NCBI GenBank assembly: GCA_030789695.1
Contig: CM061141.1
Coordinates: forward strand, 279,689,871-279,753,870
Source: Scilla litardierei
Taxonomy: Eukaryota > Streptophyta > Magnoliopsida > Asparagales > Asparagaceae
Length of the DNA: 64,000 nt
Reading direction: 5' to 3'
In this document: positions 1-9,855 of the stretch, in pieces
Position numbering within the stretch: the first letter of the stretch is position 1
Layout of the letters: each line of letters begins with the position of its first letter
The notes under the pieces: generated by a model
Seen by the model: only the letters and a program-made list of their open reading frames with translations
Database searches by the model: none
Told to the model about the DNA's origin: nothing
Made by a program: the position numbers and the translations under genes

Positions 1-48
1 CATACATCTTATTATTGTAAGTTTAAGAACACGAATATGAAATTCAGG

Positions 49-132
49 CAAATATGGGTTCCTAAATCTTTGATGACTAACATGAGTGGACCTTGTTGGG
101 TTCCAAGGTCACACATAACATTTACTGTGTAG
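49..132 (+). pseudogene. Short remnant resembling the SIRE gag-protease linker (WVPK motif)
   Basis: A 27-codon open stretch ending in TAG reads Q-IWVPKSL then GPCWVPR. Paired WVPK motifs joined by an N-x-x-GP segment are a hallmark of the region between the zinc knuckle and the protease of SIRE-type copia polyproteins. Nothing upstream or downstream continues the polyprotein, so this is at most a fragment left by internal deletion. Confidence 0.35.
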
Positions 133-1503
133 GTAAGATGGAGATTTGGCGAGAAACTATGGATTGAACATCTCTTTATTTAGTTCCTTAGCCAAACGAC
201 GACGCGAAGATATATTTTTCTACTTTGCACTTAATGCATACCTTCATAGCATTTTTTGTTTTGTGTGCTTGACTTATTTTTATTTGTATGCTAGTTTGTT
301 TGCTTTCTAGCTTGTTTTAGTTCATTACAAAGAAAAATAAAAAATGAAAAGTCAAAAAGCAAAAAAAATTGAACTTAATGCATTTCTTTTCTTTTGAATC
401 ATTCAAGTGATATTAATGAATGATAATCTTATCCATGTAGAAATTGATGTATTATAGTTATGGCTACATGCACATGTTTGTTTTTCTAAATAGCCATGAC
501 ATATTCAATGATTAGAATAATTTGATTTCTACACCTACACTTTCACTTCCACGAACATTAAATGTTGTTGCATATCTGGAGACATCTTTTATGAAATATT
601 GAAAAGTGAATGTAGGATGAAAAATAACTGAAAATCTAAGGGATATGATGTGTCTTGCCTTGGATAAAAATTGAGCACAAAAGAATTGAATGTGAAAAAA
701 TTGAAAAAGAATGAAAATAGCTCCGTATGAAAAATGGATACAATCCTTGGCAAGTACACTATCCACAAATATCCAACATATGTTTTATGGGTAATCTTTA
801 GCGTTGGTGTTATACTCGTCAAGCAATGTCATCCCCATATCTAAGAGTCCTTATAGGATATGTTTTTGGGGTGTAGTACCTTGAACTCATTTTTAATGAG
901 GTGGGAAAAATCAATCCTTAGTGATTTCATGTTTAATGGAAAATAGGGATTTGTTTCGGTTGAATTTCTTAAAAAGTTCTCCTTATGTGCTTCAATGTTT
1001 AATCATCACACTTGCACGAAGGTGTTGAAGTCTATGTTATAATTTTCATTGAATTTGAAGTGCTTATTCTATGGATGTCTACATGCAAGTGCTGGTTGTA
1101 ATTTATAATACTCTTTAGTTTGCATGTGGTATGCAATTTGACTTCAAGTATACACTTTTGATGATAACAAAAGGGGAAGAAAACATCGAGAAGATTTGTA
1201 TGCATTAATGCTTACATATTGCATACATGAATATTGGTTTAAGGGGGAGCATTAATGAATAATGAATGAATGCATGTGCAAATGAATATGTGAATATTTG
1301 TTCAAGGGGAGCATGAATAAAGGGGGAGCATGCACACATGTTTGAATATTTAAAACATCATTATTGCATGTTTGTATGTTGGCACATCATTGCCATACTT
1401 GTTGCATATTGCATACATCCTCCATCTTCACACTTCACACACATGTCACGATGATATTATATGAATTGTTATTGCTCAAATCTTATATTATTTAGTCATC
1501 ATC

Positions 1504-1516
1504 AAAGGGGGAGATT
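1504..1516 (+). promoter_or_regulatory. Polypurine tract of element F
   Basis: AAAGGGGGAGA lies immediately before the LTR start TGTTAGAT. The arrangement AAGGGGGAGATTGTTAG is the usual plus-strand primer and 3' LTR junction of plant copia elements. It fixes the orientation (plus) and identifies the following LTR as the 3' one. Confidence 0.75.
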
Positions 1517-2048
1517 GTTAGATACAACGTGTAGTTGGAAACAACGATCGATGACTTCGTGTTTGATGATAACAAACACGTGTGAACGATTTAATGTGTG
1601 GGTTAAGTGTTTTCAGGAATGCACTCTCGCAAATACTCAAAGAGAGACTAAGTAAAACTGTAAAAGTGATGGAGAATGTGCCATGCATTAGCAAAGTGGA
1701 CTAAGTCAAAGATGGATATAATGGCTAAAAATATTGGATTAAGTCAAAGATGGAAAGATAAGAAGGAAATCAATTCAAATCCATATTTGAATTGATTCAA
1801 ATCCTAATGCCATGCAAATTGAAGACTTGGTCAAAGATGGAGAGATACGTAGAATTTCATTCAAATCAATGTTGATTAAATGAGATCTTATTTGAAATCC
1901 TATAGCTACTCAAATTTAAATCATATAGCCATCCATATTCAAACTCCATATCCATGGTGATTCATTCAAATCCTATTCAAGTTAGGATCCCTTCAAATCT
2001 CCATCAATTATGAGGTTCCAATTGATTCTATTATATCACATCCTCCCC

Positions 2049-2056
2049 TATATAAA
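2049..2056 (+). promoter_or_regulatory. TATA box of element F LTR
   Basis: TATATAAA preceded by a C-rich run (TCCTCCCC) and followed by a purine-rich leader; the standard place for an LTR core promoter. Confidence 0.55.
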
Positions 2057-2320
2057 CCCATACTCAAAGAGAGAGATTTTGAGATAGAGAGGGCAACAAA
2101 CACACCAAGAAAATTTCGGCTATACCATCCTCCATGCGCAACTAGCTCAAAGCCATCCTCCTTCACATATTGCGCAATAAGCCCTAGGACGCACTTCAAA
2201 AATCTGAGAATTTCTCTCAACAATAGCATTCAAATCGCCCCTTTCTTTTTTTCAGTCGAAGAGGTCAAGCTCACGATTTCAATGAATATTTATTCGGATT
2301 TTCTGAGCTTGGGTCGATTT

Positions 2321-2325
2321 ACTAC
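2321..2325 (+). repeat. Target-site duplication of element A (left copy)
   Basis: ACTAC immediately left of the LTR start TGTTTCAACC. The same five bases follow the 3' LTR at 57345-57349, proving that 2326-57344 arrived as one insertion. Confidence 0.9.
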
Positions 2326-2782
2326 TGTTTCAACCAGAAGATCGTGATAGTCCGACCTTCCGCCCCAAACCACTGAAATACCCTGTTAGCTCGCCCCTCC
2401 CGAACGGGTGGCCAATCCAACGATGGGGCGCTCCTCGCCCTAACTTCAGAGGCCCGCAGGGCGCCAGTCGAACCAAGGGTCTGACACGACAGGGAGATGG
2501 GCGCACCCTGCCTCGACCACCGACATGGCACTTACCCGCTCTCCCTCGGTCCGCCAGGAACAGCGTGCACAAGGCGCATCCAGACATCACAACCTCAGAC
2601 GTTGATAGAGGTGCACCCGTTCTCCACTGGCGATCCAGGATCCACGCCCCAAAGTGAATGGTCGGGCCGTTCATCCTCTGCTCAGGGCGGCCCGGTGGTT
2701 CGTCTAGGGCCCTGCCCCAGGGAGGTGCTCCACCGGATCATTGGCTCATCGGACACGACAAACAACCTAGTCCAAAGACGCA

Positions 2783-2946
2783 ACTGACACTAACTGACAC
2801 TAACACCGCCCGACCATCTGACAAAGCACCCCCTGGCCGCTGCTCCCCCTGACACTTAATGCTTTCGGCCCTGACACTCTGACAAAAGCGACCCTGACCG
2901 TTGTGCTATCTGACAAAAGCATGGCTGACACTCCCGTTACTGACAT
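2783..2946 (+). promoter_or_regulatory. CTGACA motif array in the U3 of element A
   Basis: Nine copies of CTGACA in about 165 bp, upstream of the LTR TATA box, at irregular spacing (near 2783, 2793, 2818, 2849, 2871, 2879, 2910, 2925, 2940). The 3' LTR carries the same cluster at about 56609-56770 with some copies decayed to CTAACA. A dense same-strand TGAC-core cluster in U3 looks like an enhancer for a host transcription factor; the factor is unknown. Confidence 0.5.
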
Positions 2947-3036
2947 CCTCGTCCGAAGCTTCTGTTGATAGCAGGGCCAGCTCAGCACGTCGAGTCAGCA
3001 GGCCAGGTCAGCCCTACTTAACTGCCTCCCGTCAGG

Positions 3037-3044
3037 TATAAATA
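3037..3044 (+). promoter_or_regulatory. TATA box of element A 5' LTR
   Basis: TATAAATA followed by CCCC and a run ending GTGAGGGG that can pair back. The 3' LTR has the same box at 56865. Element B now separates this promoter from the A coding region. Confidence 0.65.
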
Positions 3045-3305
3045 CCCCGTCGCTTCCAACGGTGAGGGGGTTGGCAAATTTACTTTTAGTCTTATTACTC
3101 ACGCACAAGGGCAAAGGTCGTCCATATCTTTGTTCTTCCACTCATAGCTCGTCACGTACGGCGGACTCACCCCCAGTCCGACCTGCGTGCCCAGCCCCCG
3201 CTTTAAGTCCTATTACTGACTTAGGCATCAGAGAGGCTAACGGTTAGACCCCAACCCGGCCTTTCTAACGAGTTGCTCCTTGCACAGGTTAGCTCGTCGC
3301 CACTG

Positions 3306-3310
3306 GTCGC
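3306..3310 (+). repeat. Target-site duplication of element B (left copy)
   Basis: GTCGC, repeated at 16288-16292. The uninterrupted 3' LTR of A shows the empty site (GGTCGCACTCGCC near 57135), confirming the boundaries. Confidence 0.93.
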
Positions 3311-3679
3311 TGATCGCTCCGGGACGTACACCCAAAGAACGGTTGTAGTTTTACCGCAAGCGCACGGTATAGCGGCGAGCGGGTATCGAACACATGGAGG
3401 ACGAATGATCGTGCTTGCTCCTAATCAACCTGGCTATTTAAGAATAGAGAGAATTGCCTTGGGCGATCCTGTCACAATCGTCAGACAAATGTGCGAAATA
3501 TCAAATCAAATAAAGAACGTCTAGGGAGTGGGGAATCCCCGCTACTCACCGTGTTTCATAAATGTGGTTCGTCGGTATCAAAATTGCTAGAATGAGAATT
3601 TGGATGAACTAGTTGCAACTAAATGTGGAACCAAGCTCACGCTCTCGCGCTGTTGCCGGTCTATAGCTATCCTAGGATC

Positions 3680-3970
3680 GGGTCCAATCTCTTGCAAACC
3701 CTAGCCTAGGAAAGCTAGCATTAGGATCAACATCATCGTCCAATTGCGCACCGAGCCCAATCTCTTGCAAACTCGGTCCACAATCTAAATTAGGATAGTT
3801 CCTACCCGTCCAATCTCTTGCAAACGGGTATTGGCACGGAATTGCAACCGGAGATCCTAGTATCGGCCCAATCTCTTGCAAACCGATACTTCGAAAATCC
3901 GACTCCAACCCAATTCAGATTTCTAGGGCTTCCTATCAAATTGGGATCAAATCTCTTGCAAATCCCAATT
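3680..3970 (-). repeat. Five-hairpin array with a constant loop (element B 3' LTR)
   Basis: Five copies of a core whose sense strand reads TTGCAAGAGATTGG (plus strand CCAATCTCTTGCAA, one copy CAAATCTCTTGCAA), each flanked by a different inverted repeat. Plus-strand stems: GGGT/ACCC (3680-3683, 3698-3701), CCGAG/CTCGG (3751-3755, 3772-3776), TACCCGT/ACGGGTA (3803-3809, 3824-3830), AGTATCGG/CCGATACT (3859-3866, 3883-3890) and AATTGGGAT/ATCCCAATT (3939-3947, 3962-3970). The loop is fixed while the stems change but remain self-complementary. The array lies downstream of the TATA-like box, so it would be in the transcript. Confidence 0.85.
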
Positions 3971-4362
3971 GATATGAATACCTAGCTATCCGTAGTAATT
4001 CGATCCCAATCTAATCTCTAATTATTGATTCTAGCACAATTTCTACCAATTTATCACAAATACGAAATTGGGCTTGTAGGGTTCATCCCCACGCCCCAAG
4101 ACGTGGAGACTACTCACAAATCATAGCAATAGCACAAAAATAATCAATGAAATAGACAATGGAATTCATCACAACAATGATATAAACAATAAAAATAGAG
4201 TTTTTGGGGAAGAGAGATGCAAACCAAAGTAGTTCTTCAATTAATCCAACAAAAATCCAAGTTTTTCCCTTCTCCAATCACAAAATAATAAAACTAAAAA
4301 GTAATATCAAAAAGCTGCAAAAAATCTAAGAGATGGCTCTAAAACTAGGGTAAAAACAGGGC

Positions 4363-4369
4363 TTAAATA
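4363..4369 (-). promoter_or_regulatory. TATA-like box of element B LTR
   Basis: Sense strand reads GGGGCTATTTAAGCCC; plus strand TTAAATA. The related element D has GGGGTATTTAACCCC at the corresponding place. It lies between the palindrome cluster and the hairpin array in both elements. Confidence 0.5.
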
Positions 4370-4452
4370 GCCCCAAAAATCGTCCAAAAATCCTGACCAA
4401 AACGCCCCTGCACAGCCTGTTTTCCGCAAATTTCGCTACAGGCAGCGCATCG

Positions 4453-4833
4453 CACTCGGCCGAGTGACAAAAGTCGCTCGGCCGAGTGAAAACCCTGTCA
4501 TTTTCCAGTAAGTCGGGGGCTTCAAGGGTCTTCAGTTCGGAGGCGGCTCGGCCGAGTGAGTTGTCGTCACTCGGCCGATGGCTTTACTGCACTCGGGCGG
4601 ACGCGGTTTACCACTCGGCCGAGTGGGTCTTCTGAAGCTCAGGTGGCCGAAAAACAGTAACTTCGATCTTTTTGAGGGCCTTCGTCTGGGCGCCACTCGG
4701 GCGGACGTGGTATCGTCACTCGGCCGATGTGGTCTCCGTCGCTCGGCCGAGTACACATGGAAAACGTGTCTGAACGGGTCGGCCGAGCAGTGTCTCGCTG
4801 GTCGGCCGAGTGGCTCCTCCACTCGGCCGAGTG
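4453..4833. repeat. CACTCGGCCGAGTG palindrome array in U3 (element B 3' LTR)
   Basis: At least six perfect CTCGGCCGAG cores (first at 4453-4466, last at 4820-4833) plus several one-base variants in about 380 bp. The full 14-mer is its own reverse complement. The array is 60-470 bp upstream of the TATA-like box in element orientation. The same array is present in all four B/D LTRs and again before the env-position ORF of both elements. Confidence 0.8.
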
Positions 4834-5128
4834 GGACACAAAAGATGCCCAATCTGATTGTTTTGGCCTCCTCGTCGCTCCTGCGACGTCCATTCTTCTT
4901 CCGCTCCTCTCCAACAGTAAAATATCCCTCGGGGAGGTCGTTGGTGGCCGTGTAGAGTAAGCGCGTCTCGAGATCACTCCTAATCGCGCCAAATCACCTG
5001 AAATGCGACAAAAACAACAAATCGTGAAAAGCATCGCAATATCGTCGATATATCGTGAAAAACATGATTTGGGCGATCTAAATGGCATGCAAATCCACGG
5101 GAAAAAGGTGTAAAATATGGAGTGATCA

Positions 5129-5143
5129 AAATCCCCCAAGCTT
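5129..5143 (-). promoter_or_regulatory. Polypurine tract of element B
   Basis: Sense strand AAGCTTGGGGGATTT ends exactly where the 3' LTR starts (TGATCACTCC). This fixes the minus orientation and identifies 3311-5128 as the 3' LTR. Confidence 0.85.
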
Positions 5144-7085
5144 GCCTCTTACTCGTCCTCGAGGAAGATAAGTAAAAAGGCGAACCCGGTGGATTCGGAA
5201 AACGAAACGGCGAAAAACGAAAAAAAAATGAAAAACGAAGAAGAATGAAAACCAAATGAAAATAAAGACGAAAGAAAGAAGCGAAGAGGTAGGGTGCTAG
5301 ATCATTTTCTCAGGACGTGGGTTTCACTTACTCTTATAGCATGCACCGAATGAGAAATACATGTCAAAGAATCTTATTTTGATATCATAGTATAATAGTG
5401 CAAATAGAAATAGAAAACCCACGAACATTGATATAATCATGAAGAACGGAATGATCTTAAAATTAACATTGCATGAATCATTTAAAGCGGTATACAAATC
5501 ACAGATCACACACTTTTCAATTGAACGCTTTCTATCTGGAGTATAAGAGTATCACACTATAGAATAGAGAGAATGGAAAAGTTTGGATTTCATGAAATGA
5601 ACGCTAGGCTTAGATTTCTGGATTTCGTGAAGCTAGAAACAATCTCACCGAGTATAGAATATTACTTAGCCTAGGTTGTCGTGCGATGTCAAGTAGTCAC
5701 TCTCTCACACATCAATGGATCCCCTCCCCCAAGCTTATCTATAAGCGTGGTGGCACAAAAATATTTACATCCCCATTTTTATATAGCTCCAAAAGCAAAG
5801 AAGAGAAAGAAGAAAGGAAGAAAGTGAGATGGGATCTTTTATTGAGGATTTTTCCTCTTTTCTCTTTTTTTTTCCTTTTTTTCTTCTTTTTTTATAAGCA
5901 ATATATACACAATGATCCCAACTCAGAGAGAGATAATGATATACAAGAATGTTTTTCTCTCTTTATATATTTATTTTTTTTGGAATAGGGGATTTGGAGC
6001 TAGGAATAAATAGCGGGGGAAATGCCATAAAATAGAATCACTAAGGGGAGATTAACCAATGATTTTTTAAAAGTAGAGAAATGATGTTCAAGATTGGTGG
6101 AGAAAGAAATATATATAACTCTCGGTTCACTCTATAAGACATGCACGACAACTTCAGCAGGGTAATCTAATCTACTCAGTTTCGATCACAAAAAAGCTAA
6201 CTAATCCAGATATATCATAGCTAACATCATTCAATCATCCCGAAGTGAAGTGTACAATTCATGCATATAGAAGTGATATAGGAAAAGAAATCGGTACTCC
6301 AGATATAGGCATTCAATGCGTGAATCTTGGTGTGTTTTCTGTGATATCATACATATGAATATTCAGGCTCAGTTAATAATAAAACTTCATCCATTTTCAT
6401 GCGGAGAAAGTGTGGGTTACTATTCTAGATGCAAAGCAAGTCATAGCATATGATATCAGAAATAAAATCTAAGACATGACAAATATAGCATGCATATAGA
6501 ATAAGCTAACTCCACGTAGACATCATCACAGAAAATTCATCTCTAGCATGAGATGAAAAAGGAAAGAAATAAAGATAAGAAAAATAAAACTATGCAATGC
6601 GGCACACAGAGAAATAAGAAAAACGTGATGCATGGCAAAATGAAAGAAAATAAAGAAAAATGAGTGCAAAAGTGAAAAGAAACGGTGTGAAAAACTAAAA
6701 ATAAAGGTGGCAAATCGAAAAAGAAACGTGAGAACTCACTCCCCCAAGCTAAAGTGCACAGTGTCCTCAATGTGCAAAGTGTGGCACACAGAGAGACAAG
6801 TAATGAGAGGGGCAAGTGAGGATGCATGCATGATGGAAAGAAAAAAGATAATAAAACGAAAAATAAAGAAACGAAAATATGATGCGGATATGATGCATGC
6901 ACAGATATGAGTGATACGAGTATAAATGGGTCACCAAAAGCTCTCCCTCTCTCCCAAAAAAGATATATAAAGATACGGCAAATGAGAATCACAAAATAGT
7001 GAGGGGAGGGGGGGTCAAAAAGGCATCAGGACCCAGCAGAAACGGGCAGCACAACGGCAAAAGGAATCGATGGCATCAAGGGTGC
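5144..7085 (-). other. Non-coding 3' region of element B with Athila-conserved motifs
   Basis: No ORF that I can support; AT-rich with pyrimidine/purine runs. It holds two extra purine tracts like the polypurine tract (plus strand 5724-5736 CTCCCCCAAGCTT and 6738-6750 ACTCCCCCAAGCT). The second sits in a conserved context: the sense strand has an ACATTGAGGACAC-type run, then AGCTTGGGGGAG and GTGAGTTCTCAC. Athila elements of many plants have a similar motif between the env-position ORF and the 3' LTR. Element D has the same three tracts in the same order. Confidence 0.6.
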
Positions 7086-9290
7086 CTAGGAAGGTGGTGC
7101 TGCGCCGTCTCCGTCCTGAGGCGGAGGTGGTGGTGGTGGTGGTGTAGGCTGCTGAGCTGGGGTGGGCGTGGAAGTGGAAGCAGGTCTAGTGTGTGCGGAA
7201 GTGTGAGTGGGAACCTGCTGGGTGGGTGGGGGTACGCGCGGAAGACGCTCTAAGATCTGTGTCAGGCAGTAGTGAATCTGAGGGATCAGGGCAGAGCGTC
7301 CAGCCATCGTAGAGACGGTGGAGGACAGGGTCCTAAGGTCAGCTCTAATACCACTCACCGCCAACTCAAGAGCACGTATGCTCTGCAGTACAGTGTCGGG
7401 CGGGGGTGGTGCAGAGGGACGCACCGGTCTAGGCTGCGCGGGGCGGGGCTGGCGTACGCGAGTGGAGTATGTAACGGGCTCAGCAGGGAAGGGGACAAAA
7501 GGTGCCGCGCCAGCAAATGTGGGCCTGGCCTTAGTGTGAGGCCGGGGCACCGGCTGGTGAGAAGTAGAGGCAGTGGCAGCAAAGGAAGCGTGCAAAAGAG
7601 GCAACGAGGTGGCAAGAGAGGTCAGTGGCCCAGAAGTGTGGACAGACGCCACGACGCTCTCGGAGAATACGGCGGCTGTGGAGACAGAGGACTCTACCGC
7701 TGGGGCGGAACTGTGTGGACCAAAAGACGCAATCCCAGCGGAGATCATGCTAGCCATGGTCTCCACGACCGCGGCAAACGAGGGCGCTCCACTCTCGACA
7801 AAGGTAGGCGGGCGCTCGGGGAGTGCGGAGCAAAGAGGCTCCACAGACAGAGGGCCAGAGGTGGCAGCGGGAGTGGTGGGGACAGCCTCGAAAGTGGTGA
7901 CAGTGGTGGAAGTGGGCTCAGCAAAAGTACTCTCGACACTGACAGAGGTGGGGACAGAAGTGTCAGGAGCAGGGGAAACGTCAGGAACAGGCTGAGGGGC
8001 CACATGGTCGACGGGGTCGGTAGCAGGCTCGGCAGGGTGTGCAGCAGGGTCTGCGGGAGCAGCCTGGGCAGCGTGGGCAGCGTGGGCCTGCTCGGCCTCC
8101 TCGGCCTCGAGCACGTACGCAGCGGGGATGATGACATCCATCGCTGGGAGCCAGTCAACGTGGGCCGGTGCAATCTGGGTCCGAGCTGGGCTCGGGAGAA
8201 TCATGTAGTCGGCACCGAAAGGGCCGTGCAACCAGACCCAATGACGCTCACCATGCGGACGCAGCATCTTCATCCGGGCCATAACGTCTATCGACAAGGA
8301 AGTGGGGCCCGGAACGCGTCGCAGGTCGTCAGGTAGGTCCTCGCCGGTCATCATGGTAAGCAGGGTGATCAGACCGCCGCAGCATATCGGTGAGCGAGCG
8401 CCCACCGACACAATGATACGGTCTAAAAACCAAGCCGCAATGTCGATCACGACGGCGGGGACAAGCTCATCTCCATCCCTAGATAGAGCTCTGGGACGTG
8501 TCATCGCGTAGAGCATGTAAAGCTCTGGCGTAGACATCGTGCCCGGCTCATATCTGGCCAAAAAGGTGGTCGCCATAAGGCGCTGGGCAATACGTAGGCA
8601 GGGGTGGACAATGGTCGAGGCCTTGGCCCTACTAGGGTCAAAGGCGGCGTGGTGGCCTGTGATCCGGGCCCAGAAGGCACCGACGTCGAAAGAAGGTGGG
8701 GGGATGTGGGTAGGGCCGTAACCGCGATCGGCTCCGGGGACTGCGGGCCATGAGAAGAACGCTCTCATCATATCAAGAGTGACCTGGCACTCTCGATCCA
8801 TGAACCTAAATGAGCATCCCTCATCGGTCCGGGCGATCGAACTCAAAACCTCAAGTGTCGGGCGGGTAAAAGTATCCGCCGACACCTGGAAAAAATCTCA
8901 CCAGCCCACGTTGTCGTACAACATGAGCATCCCCTCAAGTACCCCCAGGCGTCCTAGGTCAGCGAGGTGTGCAAACCTGGAGGGTACGATCGAGCGCTGG
9001 GAGATACGCTCGAAGACGGCGTGGTGTGCGTCGTCTCGGAACGTAATCCCGAGCGGCCCGACCAGTGGAGCCGGTGGTGGTGGCTGTGGATCGGCAGGGA
9101 GAGGCTGTGCGGGCTGTGGGTGCACTGCAGGCTGTGCGGGGTGTGCGGGGCCTGCAGGCTGTGCTGGGTGTGCGGGGTGTGTGGGGGACGGTGGAGGAGA
9201 GACCTCCAACTCGTGGGAGGGGCCGGCATCATCCGACCGCTTCCGCTTGGCGGAAGCTCTCTTCGACCGCGGCCGTGTCCGGGGCGGCAT
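7086..9290 (-). pseudogene. Env-position ORF of element B (ATHILA ORF-1-like / plant transposon protein), one in-frame stop
   Basis: Real ATG at 9290-9288; TAG at 7088-7086; about 734 residues if the single internal TGA at 8900-8898 is ignored. N-terminus: basic stretch with RPRSKRASAKRKR (residues about 5-17, nuclear-localisation-like), then Pro/Ala/Gln-rich repeats. A conserved core follows (about residues 80-330) with FERISQRS, FAHLADLGRLGVLEG, YDNVGW, then FRFMDRECQVTLDMMRAFF, and ICCGGLITLL further on. The C-terminal third is Pro/Ser/Thr/Val-rich with a short coiled-coil-like stretch and a poly-Pro tail. Element D has R where B has the TGA, fitting CGA to TGA decay at a methylated CpG. 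The family is known from the Athila lineage as a protein of unknown role in the env position. I see no signal peptide or membrane segment, so envelope function is not supported. Confidence 0.75.
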
Positions 9291-9469
9291 ATCGGCCCCG
9301 AGCGCGCGCCGAAAAGTGAAAAGTGCGGCGTGTGCACAAAGAGTGGAAAGAGTTTACCCAAACACGCCGCGAGTGCTAAGCAGTGGAAGCGTGCGAAGTC
9401 CGCGCCTCCACGAAGTCCTGAGCAGCCCGTAGAAGCTCCCCTGAGCTCCCCTAAGCTCCAAAAAGCAAC

Positions 9470-9579
9470 CTGCGCATGGAAAAGCGATATCAGCGAGTAA
9501 TAATCAAAATGTATGGAGCAATAGGGGTATAACAGATAGATATGGGAATTGATTCGGGTTAGGGGTTCGATTAATACAC
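9470..9579 (-). other. Putative 110-bp intron in the 5' leader of the env-position ORF (element B)
   Basis: Sense strand has donor GATCC|GTGTATT at 9579 and acceptor CATGCGCAG|GTTGC at 9470. Element D has GATCC|GTAGACC and TTTGATTTGCAG|GCT at the matching place, also exactly 110 bp apart, although the sequence between differs. Conserved length and conserved GT-AG ends support splicing of the leader. No transcript evidence is available here. Confidence 0.55.
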
Positions 9580-9834
9580 GGATCCTCAAAAACTACGCAA
9601 AAAGAGGAGAAAATGGTGAAAACGAGCGAACCGGAGGTGATCGGAGGCAAGGCGCCGGCGGCGACTCGGGCGAGGCGTCGGCGGGCTCGGCCGGCGGTGG
9701 CGGGCCGAGCGGCGGCGGGGCAGCGGTGGTCGGGCGAGTGAGGGTCGAGCGAGGGGGAATCGGTCGTGGGAGCTGAAGGGGCGCGGGCGAGAATTGGGGG
9801 ATTTTGCGTTTTCGAATTCCGCGCCCCCCTTCAG

Positions 9835-9845
9835 CTTATATATAG
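9835..9845 (-). promoter_or_regulatory. Internal TATA box before the env-position ORF (element B)
   Basis: Sense strand CTATATATAAGC, about 10 bp downstream of a CACTCGGCCGAGT palindrome. Element D has TTTATATATAAGC in the same relation to the same palindrome, with the connecting bases CGTAAC conserved. It would start a transcript whose leader contains the putative intron and which encodes the env-position ORF. Confidence 0.65.
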
Positions 9846-9855
9846 AAAAGTTACG

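Larger units (their letters stand above)
1..1516 (+). mobile_element. Element F: 3' internal remnant of a SIRE-type Ty1/copia retrotransposon
   Basis: AT-rich stretch without a long ORF that runs into a polypurine tract and an LTR. Several short GGGGGAGCAT-type purine runs (about 1242-1335) and the phrase GATGATAACAAAAGGGG near 1160 resemble the 3' non-coding region of SIRE/Maximus copia elements. The element continues to the left of the window, so its coding part, 5' LTR and target duplication are not visible. Assignment rests on the purine tract plus LTR boundary and on resemblance, not on a polymerase domain. Confidence 0.55.
1517..2325 (+). repeat. Element F 3' LTR, left part
   Basis: Begins TGTTAGATACAACG directly after the polypurine tract and is cut at 2325 by element A. 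The LTR resumes at 57350 and ends at 58029 with GATCCAACA, giving imperfect 8-bp terminal repeats (TGTTAGAT against TGTTGGAT in reverse complement) and a reconstructed LTR length of about 1.49 kb. Contains a TATA box at 2049. Confidence 0.75.
2326..3310 (+). repeat. Element A 5' LTR, left part
   Basis: Aligns with 56153 onwards. Interrupted at 3310 by element B and continued at 16293-16497. Together the two parts give 1190 bp against 1192 bp for the 3' LTR. Contains a CTGACA repeat cluster (2783-2946) and a TATA box (3037). Confidence 0.9.
3311..5128 (-). repeat. Element B 3' LTR
   Basis: 1818 bp, matching 14470-16287. In element orientation it starts TGATCACTCC at 5128 and ends GGAGCGATCA at 3311. 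U3 contains the CTCGGCCGAG palindromes (4453-4833), then a TATA-like box (4363-4369), then five constant-loop hairpins (3680-3970). Confidence 0.93.

Noticed and set aside
3680..3970. CRISPR array
   Set aside because: The repeated 14-mer is too short, the spacing is uneven, the flanks are self-complementary rather than foreign, and the context is a plant LTR.
5686..5988. 100-codon ORF in the 3' non-coding region of element B
   Set aside because: Low-complexity Phe/Lys/Ser composition from T and GAAA runs, and not conserved in the equivalent part of element D.
7272..8336. 354-codon plus-strand ORF
   Set aside because: It is the antisense shadow of the GC-rich env-position ORF of element B, which has family similarity and a homologue in element D. 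The plus-strand peptide is Arg/Gly/Ser-rich low complexity.
7086..9290. True envelope glycoprotein in elements B and D
   Set aside because: The ORF is in the env position, but no signal peptide, membrane anchor or cysteine-rich ectodomain is visible; it has a basic N-terminus and a Pro-rich tail instead.
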